Source of the DNA: Rheinheimera sp. SA_1
Lineage (GTDB): Bacteria; Pseudomonadota; Gammaproteobacteria; Enterobacterales; Alteromonadaceae
NCBI RefSeq assembly: GCF_001669775.1
Contig: NZ_LXWK01000015.1
Span: 186,001-250,000, forward strand
DNA: 64,000 bases
Direction: 5' to 3'
Positions within the stretch are counted from its first letter, which is position 1. Each line of letters starts with the position of its first letter. The translations under genes and the position numbers were made by a program. Of the stretch, positions 57,389-64,000 are shown in pieces. The notes under the pieces are model-generated. The model did no database searches. It was not told where the DNA came from and saw nothing but the letters and a program-made list of their open reading frames with translations.

Positions 57389-59161
57389 TTAATAAGTACG
57401 AGCTTTAGGTTGGAAGGCTTCACGGAACTTCGGTTCCAGATTCACTTTACGCTTGAACATGGATTCAGAGTCCGGCGTGTACACGCTGTGACATAACCAG
57501 TTCTCGTCGTCGCGATCCGGGAAGTCAAACCGGGCATGAGCGCCACGGCTTTCAGTCCGGAAGTTCGCGGCAACAGCGGTTGAAAACGCTGTTTCCATCA
57601 GGTTATCCAGTTCCAGACATTCAATCCGTGCGGTATTAAAGTCTGAACTCTTGTCATCCAGACGGGCATATTTCAGCCGCTCACGAATGACTTTTAATTC
57701 AGCTAAACCTTCAGCCATCGCAACGCCTTCACGGAACACCGAGAAGTTCAGTTGCATACAGGTTTGTAAATCTTTTTTGATTTGAACCGGATCTTCACCC
57801 TGACCAATTTTGGTATCTTCCCAGCGCTGGGTACGGGCAAGTGCGGCCTGGATATCAGAATCAGTAGCGCCACGGCCTTCAGAGGTTGCAGCTAAAGCTT
57901 CGCCTAAATGCAGACCAGTCGCACGACCGAACACCACTAAGTCCAGCAACGAGTTACCACCCAAGCGGTTAGCACCGTGAACTGACACACAAGCGATTTC
58001 ACCACAAGCAAACAAACCAGCTACGATGGTTTCAGAACCATCAGCTTTTGGATGAATAACCTGGCCATGCACGTTGGTTGGAATACCACCCATCATGTAA
58101 TGGCAAGTTGGGATCACTGGAATTGGCTCTTTCACCGGGTCAACGTGGGCGAAAGTTTTAGACAGTTCACAGACACCTGGTAAGCGGCTTTCTAAAACTT
58201 CAGCACCTAAGTGGTCCAGTTTCAGTTTGATATGCGGGCCCCATGGACCATCACAGCCGCGGCCTTCACGGATTTCCGTCATCATTGAACGGGCAACCAC
58301 GTCACGACCGGCTAAGTCTTTGGCGTTTGGCGCATAACGTTCCATGAAACGCTCGCCATTTTTATTCAGTAAATATCCACCTTCACCACGGCAACCTTCG
58401 GTCACCAGGGTACCGGCACCTGCGATGCCCGTTGGGTGGAATTGCCACATTTCCATATCCTGCAGTGGCACACCAGCACGCAGCGCCATACCGACCCCGT
58501 CACCGGTGTTGATGTGAGCATTGGTGGTTGAGGCGAAAATACGACCTGCGCCGCCAGTCGCCAGCACAGTAGCGCGGGCTTTAAAATAAACGATTTCGCC
58601 ACTTTCGATGTCAATGGCAGTACAACCGACCACAGCACCGTCCTGGTTCTTCACCAGATCAAGGGCATACCACTCAGAGAAAACCTGAGTTTTGTTCTTC
58701 ACGTTTTGCTGGTACAGCAGGTGCAATAAGGCATGACCGGTCCGGTCAGCTGCAGCTGCAGTACGGGCAGCTTGTTCGCCACCAAAATTCTTTGACTGGC
58801 CACCAAACGGACGTTGGTAAACACGGCCATTCTCAAAACGAGAGAATGGTAAGCCCATGTTTTCTAACTCAGTAATAGCTTCAGGGCCAGTTTTGCACAT
58901 GTATTCAATCGCGTCCTGGTCACCGATATAATCGGAGCCTTTGACGGTATCAAACATGTGCCATTCCCAGTTGTCCGGATGTGAGTTACCGAGCGCAACA
59001 GTAATACCGCCTTGCGCAGAAACAGTGTGAGAACGGGTTGGGAATACTTTGGATAATAAGGCACAGGTTAAACCTGATTCAGTGATTTGCAGTGCGGCAC
59101 GCATACCGGCACCACCGGCGCCGATCACAACGGCGTCAAATTCGCGAACTGGAATATTCAA
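57389..59161 (-). CDS. sdhA: Succinate dehydrogenase flavoprotein subunit
   Basis: The 590-residue subunit oxidises succinate using covalently bound FAD. It has an N-terminal [13 protein letters not shown], the flavin-linking His in [31 protein letters not shown], and an active-site RREARG-like region with Arg in VARSMMTEI. The start must be TTG at 59161: the codon directly before is the sdhD stop, and the sequence [12 protein letters not shown] aligns with E. coli [12 protein letters not shown]. This TAA-TTG junction implies tight coupling to sdhD. A GGGGTG within the sdhD end could be its ribosome site. Confidence 0.96.
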   Translation of the reverse strand: MNIPVREFDAVVIGAGGAGMRAALQITESGLTCALLSKVFPTRSHTVSAQGGITVALGNSHPDNWEWHMFDTVKGSDYIGDQDAIEYMCKTGPEAITELENMGLPFSRFENGRVYQRPFGGQSKNFGGEQAARTAAAADRTGHALLHLLYQQNVKNKTQVFSEWYALDLVKNQDGAVVGCTAIDIESGEIVYFKARATVLATGGAGRIFASTTNAHINTGDGVGMALRAGVPLQDMEMWQFHPTGIAGAGTLVTEGCRGEGGYLLNKNGERFMERYAPNAKDLAGRDVVARSMMTEIREGRGCDGPWGPHIKLKLDHLGAEVLESRLPGVCELSKTFAHVDPVKEPIPVIPTCHYMMGGIPTNVHGQVIHPKADGSETIVAGLFACGEIACVSVHGANRLGGNSLLDLVVFGRATGLHLGEALAATSEGRGATDSDIQAALARTQRWEDTKIGQGEDPVQIKKDLQTCMQLNFSVFREGVAMAEGLAELKVIRERLKYARLDDKSSDFNTARIECLELDNLMETAFSTAVAANFRTESRGAHARFDFPDRDDENWLCHSVYTPDSESMFKRKVNLEPKFREAFQPKARTY

Positions 59162-59509
59162 TTAAGCACCCCACAGAACAAACAGGCCTACAGCCACATA
59201 ACCAAAGGCAATGGTGTACAACACAAATTGCAGTACCGCGCGGGTTGCTGCAGATTTGACGTAGTCAGTCAGTACTTGCCACAGACCAATTTTGGTGTGA
59301 ACGGCAATACAAACCAATGCCAATAAGGTGAAAGCTTTTACCAGAATATTAGAAAATAATGCTTTCCAACCTTCATAGGTAATTTCTGGAGTACAAAGGA
59401 AATAACCGAGGATAAACAGGGTATACAGCGTTAAAATAATCGCTGTGGCGCGTAATGAAACGTAATCTTGTACGCCATCACGTTTTAAAGATGCTTGATT
59501 CAGAACCAT
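59162..59509 (-). CDS. sdhD: Succinate dehydrogenase membrane anchor, small subunit
   Basis: The 115-residue protein begins MVLNQASLKRDG, like E. coli SdhD, and has three hydrophobic helices (about 20-40, 55-78, 88-110). It carries HTKIGLWQVLTDYVKS, where His is a candidate for heme/quinone binding. It overlaps sdhC by 10 bases and runs directly into sdhA. Confidence 0.95.
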   Translation of the reverse strand: MVLNQASLKRDGVQDYVSLRATAIILTLYTLFILGYFLCTPEITYEGWKALFSNILVKAFTLLALVCIAVHTKIGLWQVLTDYVKSAATRAVLQFVLYTIAFGYVAVGLFVLWGA

Positions 59510-59877
59510 AACCAGACTCCAGCTAATACGGCCAGAACAATCCAGAGTGCAATGGTGATTTTAGCGCTCAGTTTGCCCGACTCTAACTCTTCCCAATGGC
59601 CCATATCCATAATCAGGTGACGAATGCCGCCCAACAGGTGATATAGCAACATGGTGATGGTGCCCCAGGCGATGAACTTGGCGATAAAAGAAGTCATCAC
59701 TTCCTTCACCAGTGCAAAACCTTCAGCAGAAGACAGGGACACTGCCCAGGCCCAGATCACGAAAATCAGCGCGAAAAACATTGCGACGCCGGTTACACGA
59801 TGCAGGATAGATGCAGTTGCCGTTACCGGCATGGATATAGTGGTAAGGTCTAGATTTACAGGTCTTTGCTTTTTCAC
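59500..59877 (-). CDS. sdhC: Succinate dehydrogenase cytochrome b556 subunit
   Basis: The 125-residue protein begins KKQRPVNLDLTTISMPVTA with SILHRVTGV (Ser/Arg quinone site) and has three membrane helices; LLGGIRHLIMDMGHW carries the heme-ligand His. The start is GTG at 59877. Looking upstream in frame there is no other usable start before a stop. First gene of the sdhCDAB-sucABCD block. Confidence 0.95.
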   Translation of the reverse strand: MKKQRPVNLDLTTISMPVTATASILHRVTGVAMFFALIFVIWAWAVSLSSAEGFALVKEVMTSFIAKFIAWGTITMLLYHLLGGIRHLIMDMGHWEELESGKLSAKITIALWIVLAVLAGVWLWF

Positions 59878-59918
59878 AGTTTCTTGCCTATCGACGCCCT
59901 ATTCTGAGCTTTGTTGTC

Positions 59919-59945
59919 ATTATACGTTGCTGCGTAAACAGTCAA
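59919..59945 (-). promoter_or_regulatory. Probable sdhC promoter
   Basis: On the minus strand TTGACT (59940-59945) and a perfect TATAAT (59919-59924) are 15 bases apart, slightly short. About 42 bases separate the -10 box from the sdhC GTG. It lies within the 392-base sdhC-gltA divergent region (59878-60269), the rest of which holds the gltA promoter and no gene I can support. Confidence 0.55.
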
Positions 59946-60193
59946 CACCCAATGGATATACAGGCTACAGCGCGGTGTGGTTCAGCCCAATTTTTTTATC
60001 TATTGATCGGTGAACTGATTTCGAACCCGCAACAGTATATATTTCACCAGTCTGGAATACAATTTATGTTTAATTTTGTTGAAGAAAATCCATAGCTGAC
60101 ACGGTAACTGATTTACTCAGACTGGCAATACGACTAGAGTCGAATACTTATTATCCAGCGCTTATCCGACAATTATCTATCTGAGCATTAAAA

Positions 60194-60237
60194 TTGACTT
60201 TTAGGTCCCAGTTGCGGGTAGAATAAGAATTTCTACC
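60194..60237 (+). promoter_or_regulatory. Probable gltA promoter with an overlapping dyad
   Basis: TTGACT (60194-60199) and TAGAAT (60219-60224) are 19 bases apart. The inverted repeat GGTAGAA (60217-60223) / TTCTACC (60231-60237) covers the -10 box and likely start site, so it could be an operator or a 5'-end hairpin. The gltA ATG is 46 bases from the -10 box. Confidence 0.5.
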
Positions 60238-60269
60238 GGTTAAACCAATAACAACACAGGAGAAATCCA

Positions 60270-61556
60270 ATGGCTGATAAAAAAGCTGTCGTGCATATCG
60301 ATGGCCTGGCGCCAATCGAACTGCCAATTTATTCGGGCTCGGCAGGCACTGACGTCATCGATGTACGGGCCTTGGGTCAACATGGCTACTTCACCTTCGA
60401 TCCGGGCTTTATGTCGACAGGCTCTTGTGAATCTAAAATCACTTACATCGACGGCGACAACGGCGTGTTATTACACCGTGGTTACCCGATTGAGCAGTTA
60501 GCCGTTGAGTCGGATTATCTGGAAACCTGTTATCTGTTACTGGAAGGCGAACTGCCAACCAAAGCACAATACGACAACTTCACTCACGTGATTACCCGTC
60601 ACACTATGGTGCATGAAAAACTGGCATCATTTTTCCAGGGTTTCCGCGTTGATGCACACCCAATGGCGATGCTTTGTGGTGTCGTTGGTGCGATGTCTTC
60701 GTTCTACCACTCAGATTTAAACGTCAACGATCCAGAGCAACGTAAACGCTCGGCGCACCGGTTAATCGCTAAACTGCCAACGATTGCGGCGATGGCGTAT
60801 AAGTACACTGTGGGACAGCCATTTGTGTACCCGCGCAACGAATTAAGCTACGCCGAAAACTTCCTGCACATGATGTTTTCGGTACCAGCCGAGCATTATG
60901 ACGTGAGTCCGATTGTCGCCAAAGCGATGGACCGGATATTCATGTTGCATGCCGATCACGAGCAAAATGCTTCAACCTCAACAGTGCGTTTAGCCGGTTC
61001 TTCAGGTGCTAACCCGTATGCTTGTATCGCAGCTGGTATTGCCTCGTTATGGGGCCCGGCACACGGCGGCGCCAACGAAGCTTGTCTGGTAATGTTGCAG
61101 GAAATTGGGACTGTGGATCGCATTCCGGAATTTGTGCGTCGTGCCAAAGATAAAAACGATTCTTTCCGTTTAATGGGCTTCGGTCACCGCGTGTACAAAA
61201 ACTTTGACCCACGGGCTAAAGTGATGCGCGATACCTGCCATGAAGTGTTAAAAGAGCTGAATATCAAAGATCCACTGCTGGATGTGGCAATGGAACTTGA
61301 GCGTATTGCGCTGGAAGACCCGTACTTCATCGAGAAAAAACTGTACCCAAACGTCGATTTCTACTCAGGCATTATCCTGAAAGCCATCGGCATTCCAACC
61401 AGCATGTTCACCGTGATCTTCGCGATGAGCCGGACTGTTGGCTGGATCTCTCACTGGGACGAAATGCTGTCGGACAAAGGCCACAAAATCGGCCGTCCAC
61501 GTCAGCTGTACACAGGCTACACCGCCCGCGACTTTATCAAAGTCGAAAAACGTTAA
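60270..61556 (+). CDS. gltA: Citrate synthase (type II, hexameric)
   Basis: The 428-residue enzyme condenses acetyl-CoA and oxaloacetate. [21 protein letters not shown]-type region (first part of a longer motif) leads to the active-site His in [19 protein letters not shown] has the second His, and NVDFYSGI has the catalytic Asp. Length and start ([12 protein letters not shown]) match the NADH-regulated Gram-negative type. AGGAG is well placed. Divergent from sdhC, as in E. coli. Confidence 0.97.
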   Translation: MADKKAVVHIDGLAPIELPIYSGSAGTDVIDVRALGQHGYFTFDPGFMSTGSCESKITYIDGDNGVLLHRGYPIEQLAVESDYLETCYLLLEGELPTKAQYDNFTHVITRHTMVHEKLASFFQGFRVDAHPMAMLCGVVGAMSSFYHSDLNVNDPEQRKRSAHRLIAKLPTIAAMAYKYTVGQPFVYPRNELSYAENFLHMMFSVPAEHYDVSPIVAKAMDRIFMLHADHEQNASTSTVRLAGSSGANPYACIAAGIASLWGPAHGGANEACLVMLQEIGTVDRIPEFVRRAKDKNDSFRLMGFGHRVYKNFDPRAKVMRDTCHEVLKELNIKDPLLDVAMELERIALEDPYFIEKKLYPNVDFYSGIILKAIGIPTSMFTVIFAMSRTVGWISHWDEMLSDKGHKIGRPRQLYTGYTARDFIKVEKR

Positions 61557-61573
61557 TTTCGTTTGAAATGAAT

Positions 61574-61598
61574 AAAGCGACTTCGGTCGCTTTTTTTT
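61574..61598 (+). terminator. Rho-independent terminator of gltA with a UUCG loop
   Basis: AAGCGAC (61575-61581) and GTCGCTT (61586-61592) close a stable TTCG tetraloop; a run of T follows. Confidence 0.92.
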
Positions 61599-61677
61599 CG
61601 TCTATTGATTGTCGGGTTGATGCGCCTGCTAAAACAGGGCAAAATCGCGCCTTTATTGTTATGCGGCAGGACCTTCT

Positions 61678-62889
61678 TTGAACTTTGATCTCACGGCTTT
61701 TCGCGCCGAATTTGCTTTTTTTAATCAGCAGCCGGATTGGGTTTATCTGGACAACGCCGCGACGATGCATAAACCTGCGGCGGTGATTAGCGCAGAAGCT
61801 GAGTTCTATCAGACATTTAACGCCAATGTCCATCGCGGCGCCCATCAGCTCAGCCAACAAGCCACCCAAAAGTTTGAACAGGCGCGTGATACGGTAGCGG
61901 AATACCTGAACACCCGCGCCCGCGAAGAAATTATCTGGTGTAGCGGCGCCACAGCGGCGCTGAATCAGTTGGCCTATGGCTTGATGGGCACTGTGCTGCA
62001 CCCTGGCGACCGGGTGCTGATTAGCGCGCTTGAGCATCACGCCAACATCGTGCCCTGGCAATTTCATTGTGAGCAGCTTGGCGTATTGCTGGATGTAATC
62101 CCACTGGATGCCAATCATCAACTTGATGTAGCCGAATATCAGCGACTGCTGGCGCTAAAGCCGAAAGTGGTGAGTATTGCTCAGGTTTCGAATGTGCTGG
62201 GTCATATTCAGCCGGTGGCAGTCATGGTGCAACAAGCAAAAGCCGCCGGCGCCATCACCATCATCGACGGCGCACAGGGCATTTTGCTGCAACAGCCTGA
62301 TGTACAACAATTAGACTGCGATTTTTACGTATTCTCGGGCCATAAAGTATATGGTCCAACGGGTATTGGTGTGCTTTATGGAAAGCGCCCTAAACTCGAA
62401 TTACTTCGACCGTTGCTTTATGGCGGTGAAATGATCCAGCAAGTCAGCTTTAGCGGCACCACTTTGAATCAGTTGCCCTACCGGCTGGAAGCTGGCACGC
62501 CAAATATTGCCGGCGCAATTGGCTTGGCTGCGGCGCTTCGTTGGTTACAACCATGGGATCACCTCGCTATCGCCCAGCATAAACAGCAACTTTTACAGCA
62601 GCTGCATCATGGGTTGCAGCAACTTTCGGGAATTGAGTTAATTTCACAGCTTCAAAACAACGCTGGTATTATCGCCTTTAATATCAAAGGCGAGCATCAC
62701 AGTGATGTGGCTGCACTTTTAAATCAGCAGCAGATAGCCGTTCGCGCTGGCACGCACTGCGCGATGCCGTTGTTTGCCGCTATTGGCAAATCCGGTGCCG
62801 TGCGTATGTCATTAGCGGCTTACAATACGCCGCAGGATGTTGCACGGACTTTAGTTGCAGTCCGCCAGGTACTGGAGATTTTAAGCTGA
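61678..62889 (+). CDS. csdA: Cysteine desulfurase (CsdA/SufS class II)
   Basis: The 403-residue PLP enzyme has PLP Lys223 in FSGHKVYGPTG, LDNAATMHKP near the start, ISALEHHANIVPW, and the catalytic Cys361 in RAGTHCAMPL. The group II pattern plus csdE and tcdA neighbours indicate CsdA rather than SufS; no suf genes are nearby. The start is TTG at 61678 with AGGA upstream; an upstream ATG is out of frame and stops after six codons. It supplies persulfide sulfur to CsdE. Confidence 0.93.
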   Translation: MNFDLTAFRAEFAFFNQQPDWVYLDNAATMHKPAAVISAEAEFYQTFNANVHRGAHQLSQQATQKFEQARDTVAEYLNTRAREEIIWCSGATAALNQLAYGLMGTVLHPGDRVLISALEHHANIVPWQFHCEQLGVLLDVIPLDANHQLDVAEYQRLLALKPKVVSIAQVSNVLGHIQPVAVMVQQAKAAGAITIIDGAQGILLQQPDVQQLDCDFYVFSGHKVYGPTGIGVLYGKRPKLELLRPLLYGGEMIQQVSFSGTTLNQLPYRLEAGTPNIAGAIGLAAALRWLQPWDHLAIAQHKQQLLQQLHHGLQQLSGIELISQLQNNAGIIAFNIKGEHHSDVAALLNQQQIAVRAGTHCAMPLFAAIGKSGAVRMSLAAYNTPQDVARTLVAVRQVLEILS

Positions 62890-63344
62890 TGACTGGTTTA
62901 ACTTTATTGATGGTGGACACTGATCAAACGCTGCAGCAAATCAAACAGCAGCAACTACCAATCCTTATCCAAACCACTGACTGGCAAAGCAAATATCGGA
63001 TTTTAATGCAGCTCGGTAAAGGTGTCCCCGCTTTTACTACCGACTTGCAGCGGGATGAATTCTTAATTGCTGGTTGCGATAGTAAAGCCTGGTTACTACA
63101 TGAATATCACCAACAAAGCGGTCGCCATTATTGGGCCTTTGACAGCGAAGCACGTATTATCAAAGGCTTGGTGCTGCTGGCTTTGTGTCAGCTCAATGGT
63201 TTAACCAACACCGAGCTTGTGCAAATTAACTTTTCACAGTTATTTGCCCTGCCAGGTGTGCAGCAAAATTTAAGCCCGTCGCGGCAAAATGGTTTGCATG
63301 CAGTGCTGAAAAAACTGAGCCAACAAGCTGGATTGCCAGGCTGA
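62889..63344 (+). CDS. csdE: SufE-family sulfur acceptor
   Basis: The 151-residue SufE-like protein has acceptor Cys63 in FLIAGCDSKAWL and a C-terminal LSPSRQNGLHAVLKKL. It takes sulfur from CsdA and passes it on; in E. coli CsdE works with TcdA (CsdL). The ATG overlaps the csdA stop (TGATG), so the two are coupled. Converges with tcdA 20 bases away. Confidence 0.93.
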   Translation: MTGLTLLMVDTDQTLQQIKQQQLPILIQTTDWQSKYRILMQLGKGVPAFTTDLQRDEFLIAGCDSKAWLLHEYHQQSGRHYWAFDSEARIIKGLVLLALCQLNGLTNTELVQINFSQLFALPGVQQNLSPSRQNGLHAVLKKLSQQAGLPG

Positions 63345-63363
63345 CGGACTGGCGACGTTACAA

Positions 63364-64000
63364 TTAACCTTCGGCGGTAGACTGATCTTTTATTGCTGCG
63401 TTTGCCGTCTGTTGCGCTTTTTCCGCCAGTTTTTTCAGCACCCGCGATACCGCAACAAAAGCGAAACTCGCGGTAACCACAGTGACAGCACCAAAACCAC
63501 CACTGCAATCAAGCCGCATCGAACCGCCCTCTTCCGGGCGCAGCATCTCAGGCTTTGCCTGACACACTCCACCGTCGGCCTTGGGGTAACTCAGCTGTTC
63601 TGTTGAATACACCGCATCAATCCCAAACCGCCGTTTGACGTTGCGGCTGTAATTGTAATCACGACGCAGGTTATTGCGCACCTTGGCGAGCAGTGGGTCG
63701 TTGATGGTTTGGGTTAAATCAGCCAGCTGAATTTGCGTTGGATCGGTCTGGCCGCCAGCACCACCAATAGTCACCAATGGAATTTTATTGCGTTTACAAT
63801 GCGCAATCAGCGATGTTTTGGCTTTAATCGCGTCAATCGCATCTATGACATAACTAAATTCAGGTTTCATCAGCTCGAACAAGTTGTCAGCTGCAACAAA
63901 ATCAGTCACCTGGTGTACTTTGCAAGCTGGGTTAATTTGTAAAATCCGCGTCGCCATCACCGCCACTTTATCCTGACCAATACTGTCGGTCAGTGCATGA
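63364..64000 (-). CDS. tcdA: tRNA threonylcarbamoyladenosine dehydratase (5' part missing)
   Basis: The visible part covers about 212 residues and continues past the window edge, so the true start and the N-terminal ATP-binding Rossmann motif lie outside. The frame reads HALTDSIGQDKVAVMATRI at the edge, then YVIDAIDAIKAKTSLIAHC, KIPLVTIGGAGGQTDPTQI and DCSGGFGAVTVVTASF, matching TcdA/CsdL. TcdA forms cyclic t6A at position 37 of tRNAs reading ANN codons. Convergent with csdAE. Confidence 0.94.
   Translation of the reverse strand, partial: HALTDSIGQDKVAVMATRILQINPACKVHQVTDFVAADNLFELMKPEFSYVIDAIDAIKAKTSLIAHCKRNKIPLVTIGGAGGQTDPTQIQLADLTQTINDPLLAKVRNNLRRDYNYSRNVKRRFGIDAVYSTEQLSYPKADGGVCQAKPEMLRPEEGGSMRLDCSGGFGAVTVVTASFAFVAVSRVLKKLAEKAQQTANAAIKDQSTAEG

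Noticed and set aside
1-64000. Defence island, prophage, integron, tRNA or rRNA genes
   Set aside because: I looked on both strands for nucleases, toxin pairs, integrases, transposases and cloverleaf-like sequences and found none; gene content is housekeeping and catabolic.

Overview
The window is chromosomal DNA from a gammaproteobacterium. Gene order (yceD-rpmF, maf, rluC, rne; sdhCDAB-sucABCD divergent from gltA; csdA-csdE-tcdA) and protein sequence suggest an Alteromonadales-type marine or freshwater aerobe close to Rheinheimera, Alishewanella or Shewanella. That placement is inference from remembered families, not from a database search. I see no phage, insertion sequence with a transposase, CRISPR array, tRNA or rRNA. 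Most genes are recognisable housekeeping or catabolic genes.

Layout: 0-7 kb carries translation and RNA-decay genes (rpmF, yceD, maf, a HAD phosphatase, rluC, rne with a long leader). 7-12 kb holds a secreted lysophospholipase-like hydrolase, an FMN reductase, a small membrane protein, a zinc-ribbon methyltransferase, purC (long form) and a LysE-type exporter. 12-30 kb is a branched-chain amino acid catabolic island. One arm (minus strand) has a thiolase, mmsA, an acyl-CoA dehydrogenase, an enoyl-CoA hydratase, 3-hydroxyisobutyryl-CoA hydrolase, mmsB and an SDR for valine and probably isoleucine. The other arm (plus strand) has liuR-liuA-liuB-liuC-liuD-liuE then scoA-scoB for leucine. The arms diverge from a shared control region with two LiuR-like operators, so leucine, valine and ketone-body steps probably share one regulator and feed acetyl-CoA, acetoacetate and propionyl-CoA into the TCA genes further along.

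30-50 kb is mixed: a second beta-hydroxyacid dehydrogenase, glutathione peroxidase, ldhA, and a peptide-use set (dipeptidyl-peptidase IV, a TonB-dependent receptor, an S10 carboxypeptidase). It also holds an NlpE/META lipoprotein, glnS, a large GlyGly-CTERM surface protein and an orphan TPR histidine kinase. 50-61.5 kb is the TCA block: sucD, sucC, sucB, sucA, sdhB, sdhA, sdhD, sdhC on the minus strand, and gltA divergent. 61.6-64 kb has csdA, csdE and a tcdA cut by the window edge.

The most notable non-coding content is repeats. A 68-bp element occurs twice in the catabolic island with three helices that all covary between copies, and each copy is enclosed in a further, unrelated outer stem. 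Two long and two 32-bp ERIC-like (IRU) elements lie between cotranscribed genes, three of them inside the sdh-suc block, and all share the same orientation relative to transcription. A 21-bp-arm palindrome next to glnS resembles REP/RAYT-associated repeats. yceD appears to have a consensus promoter placed so close to its ATG that its mRNA would be leaderless. I did not find a new defence or mobile system.
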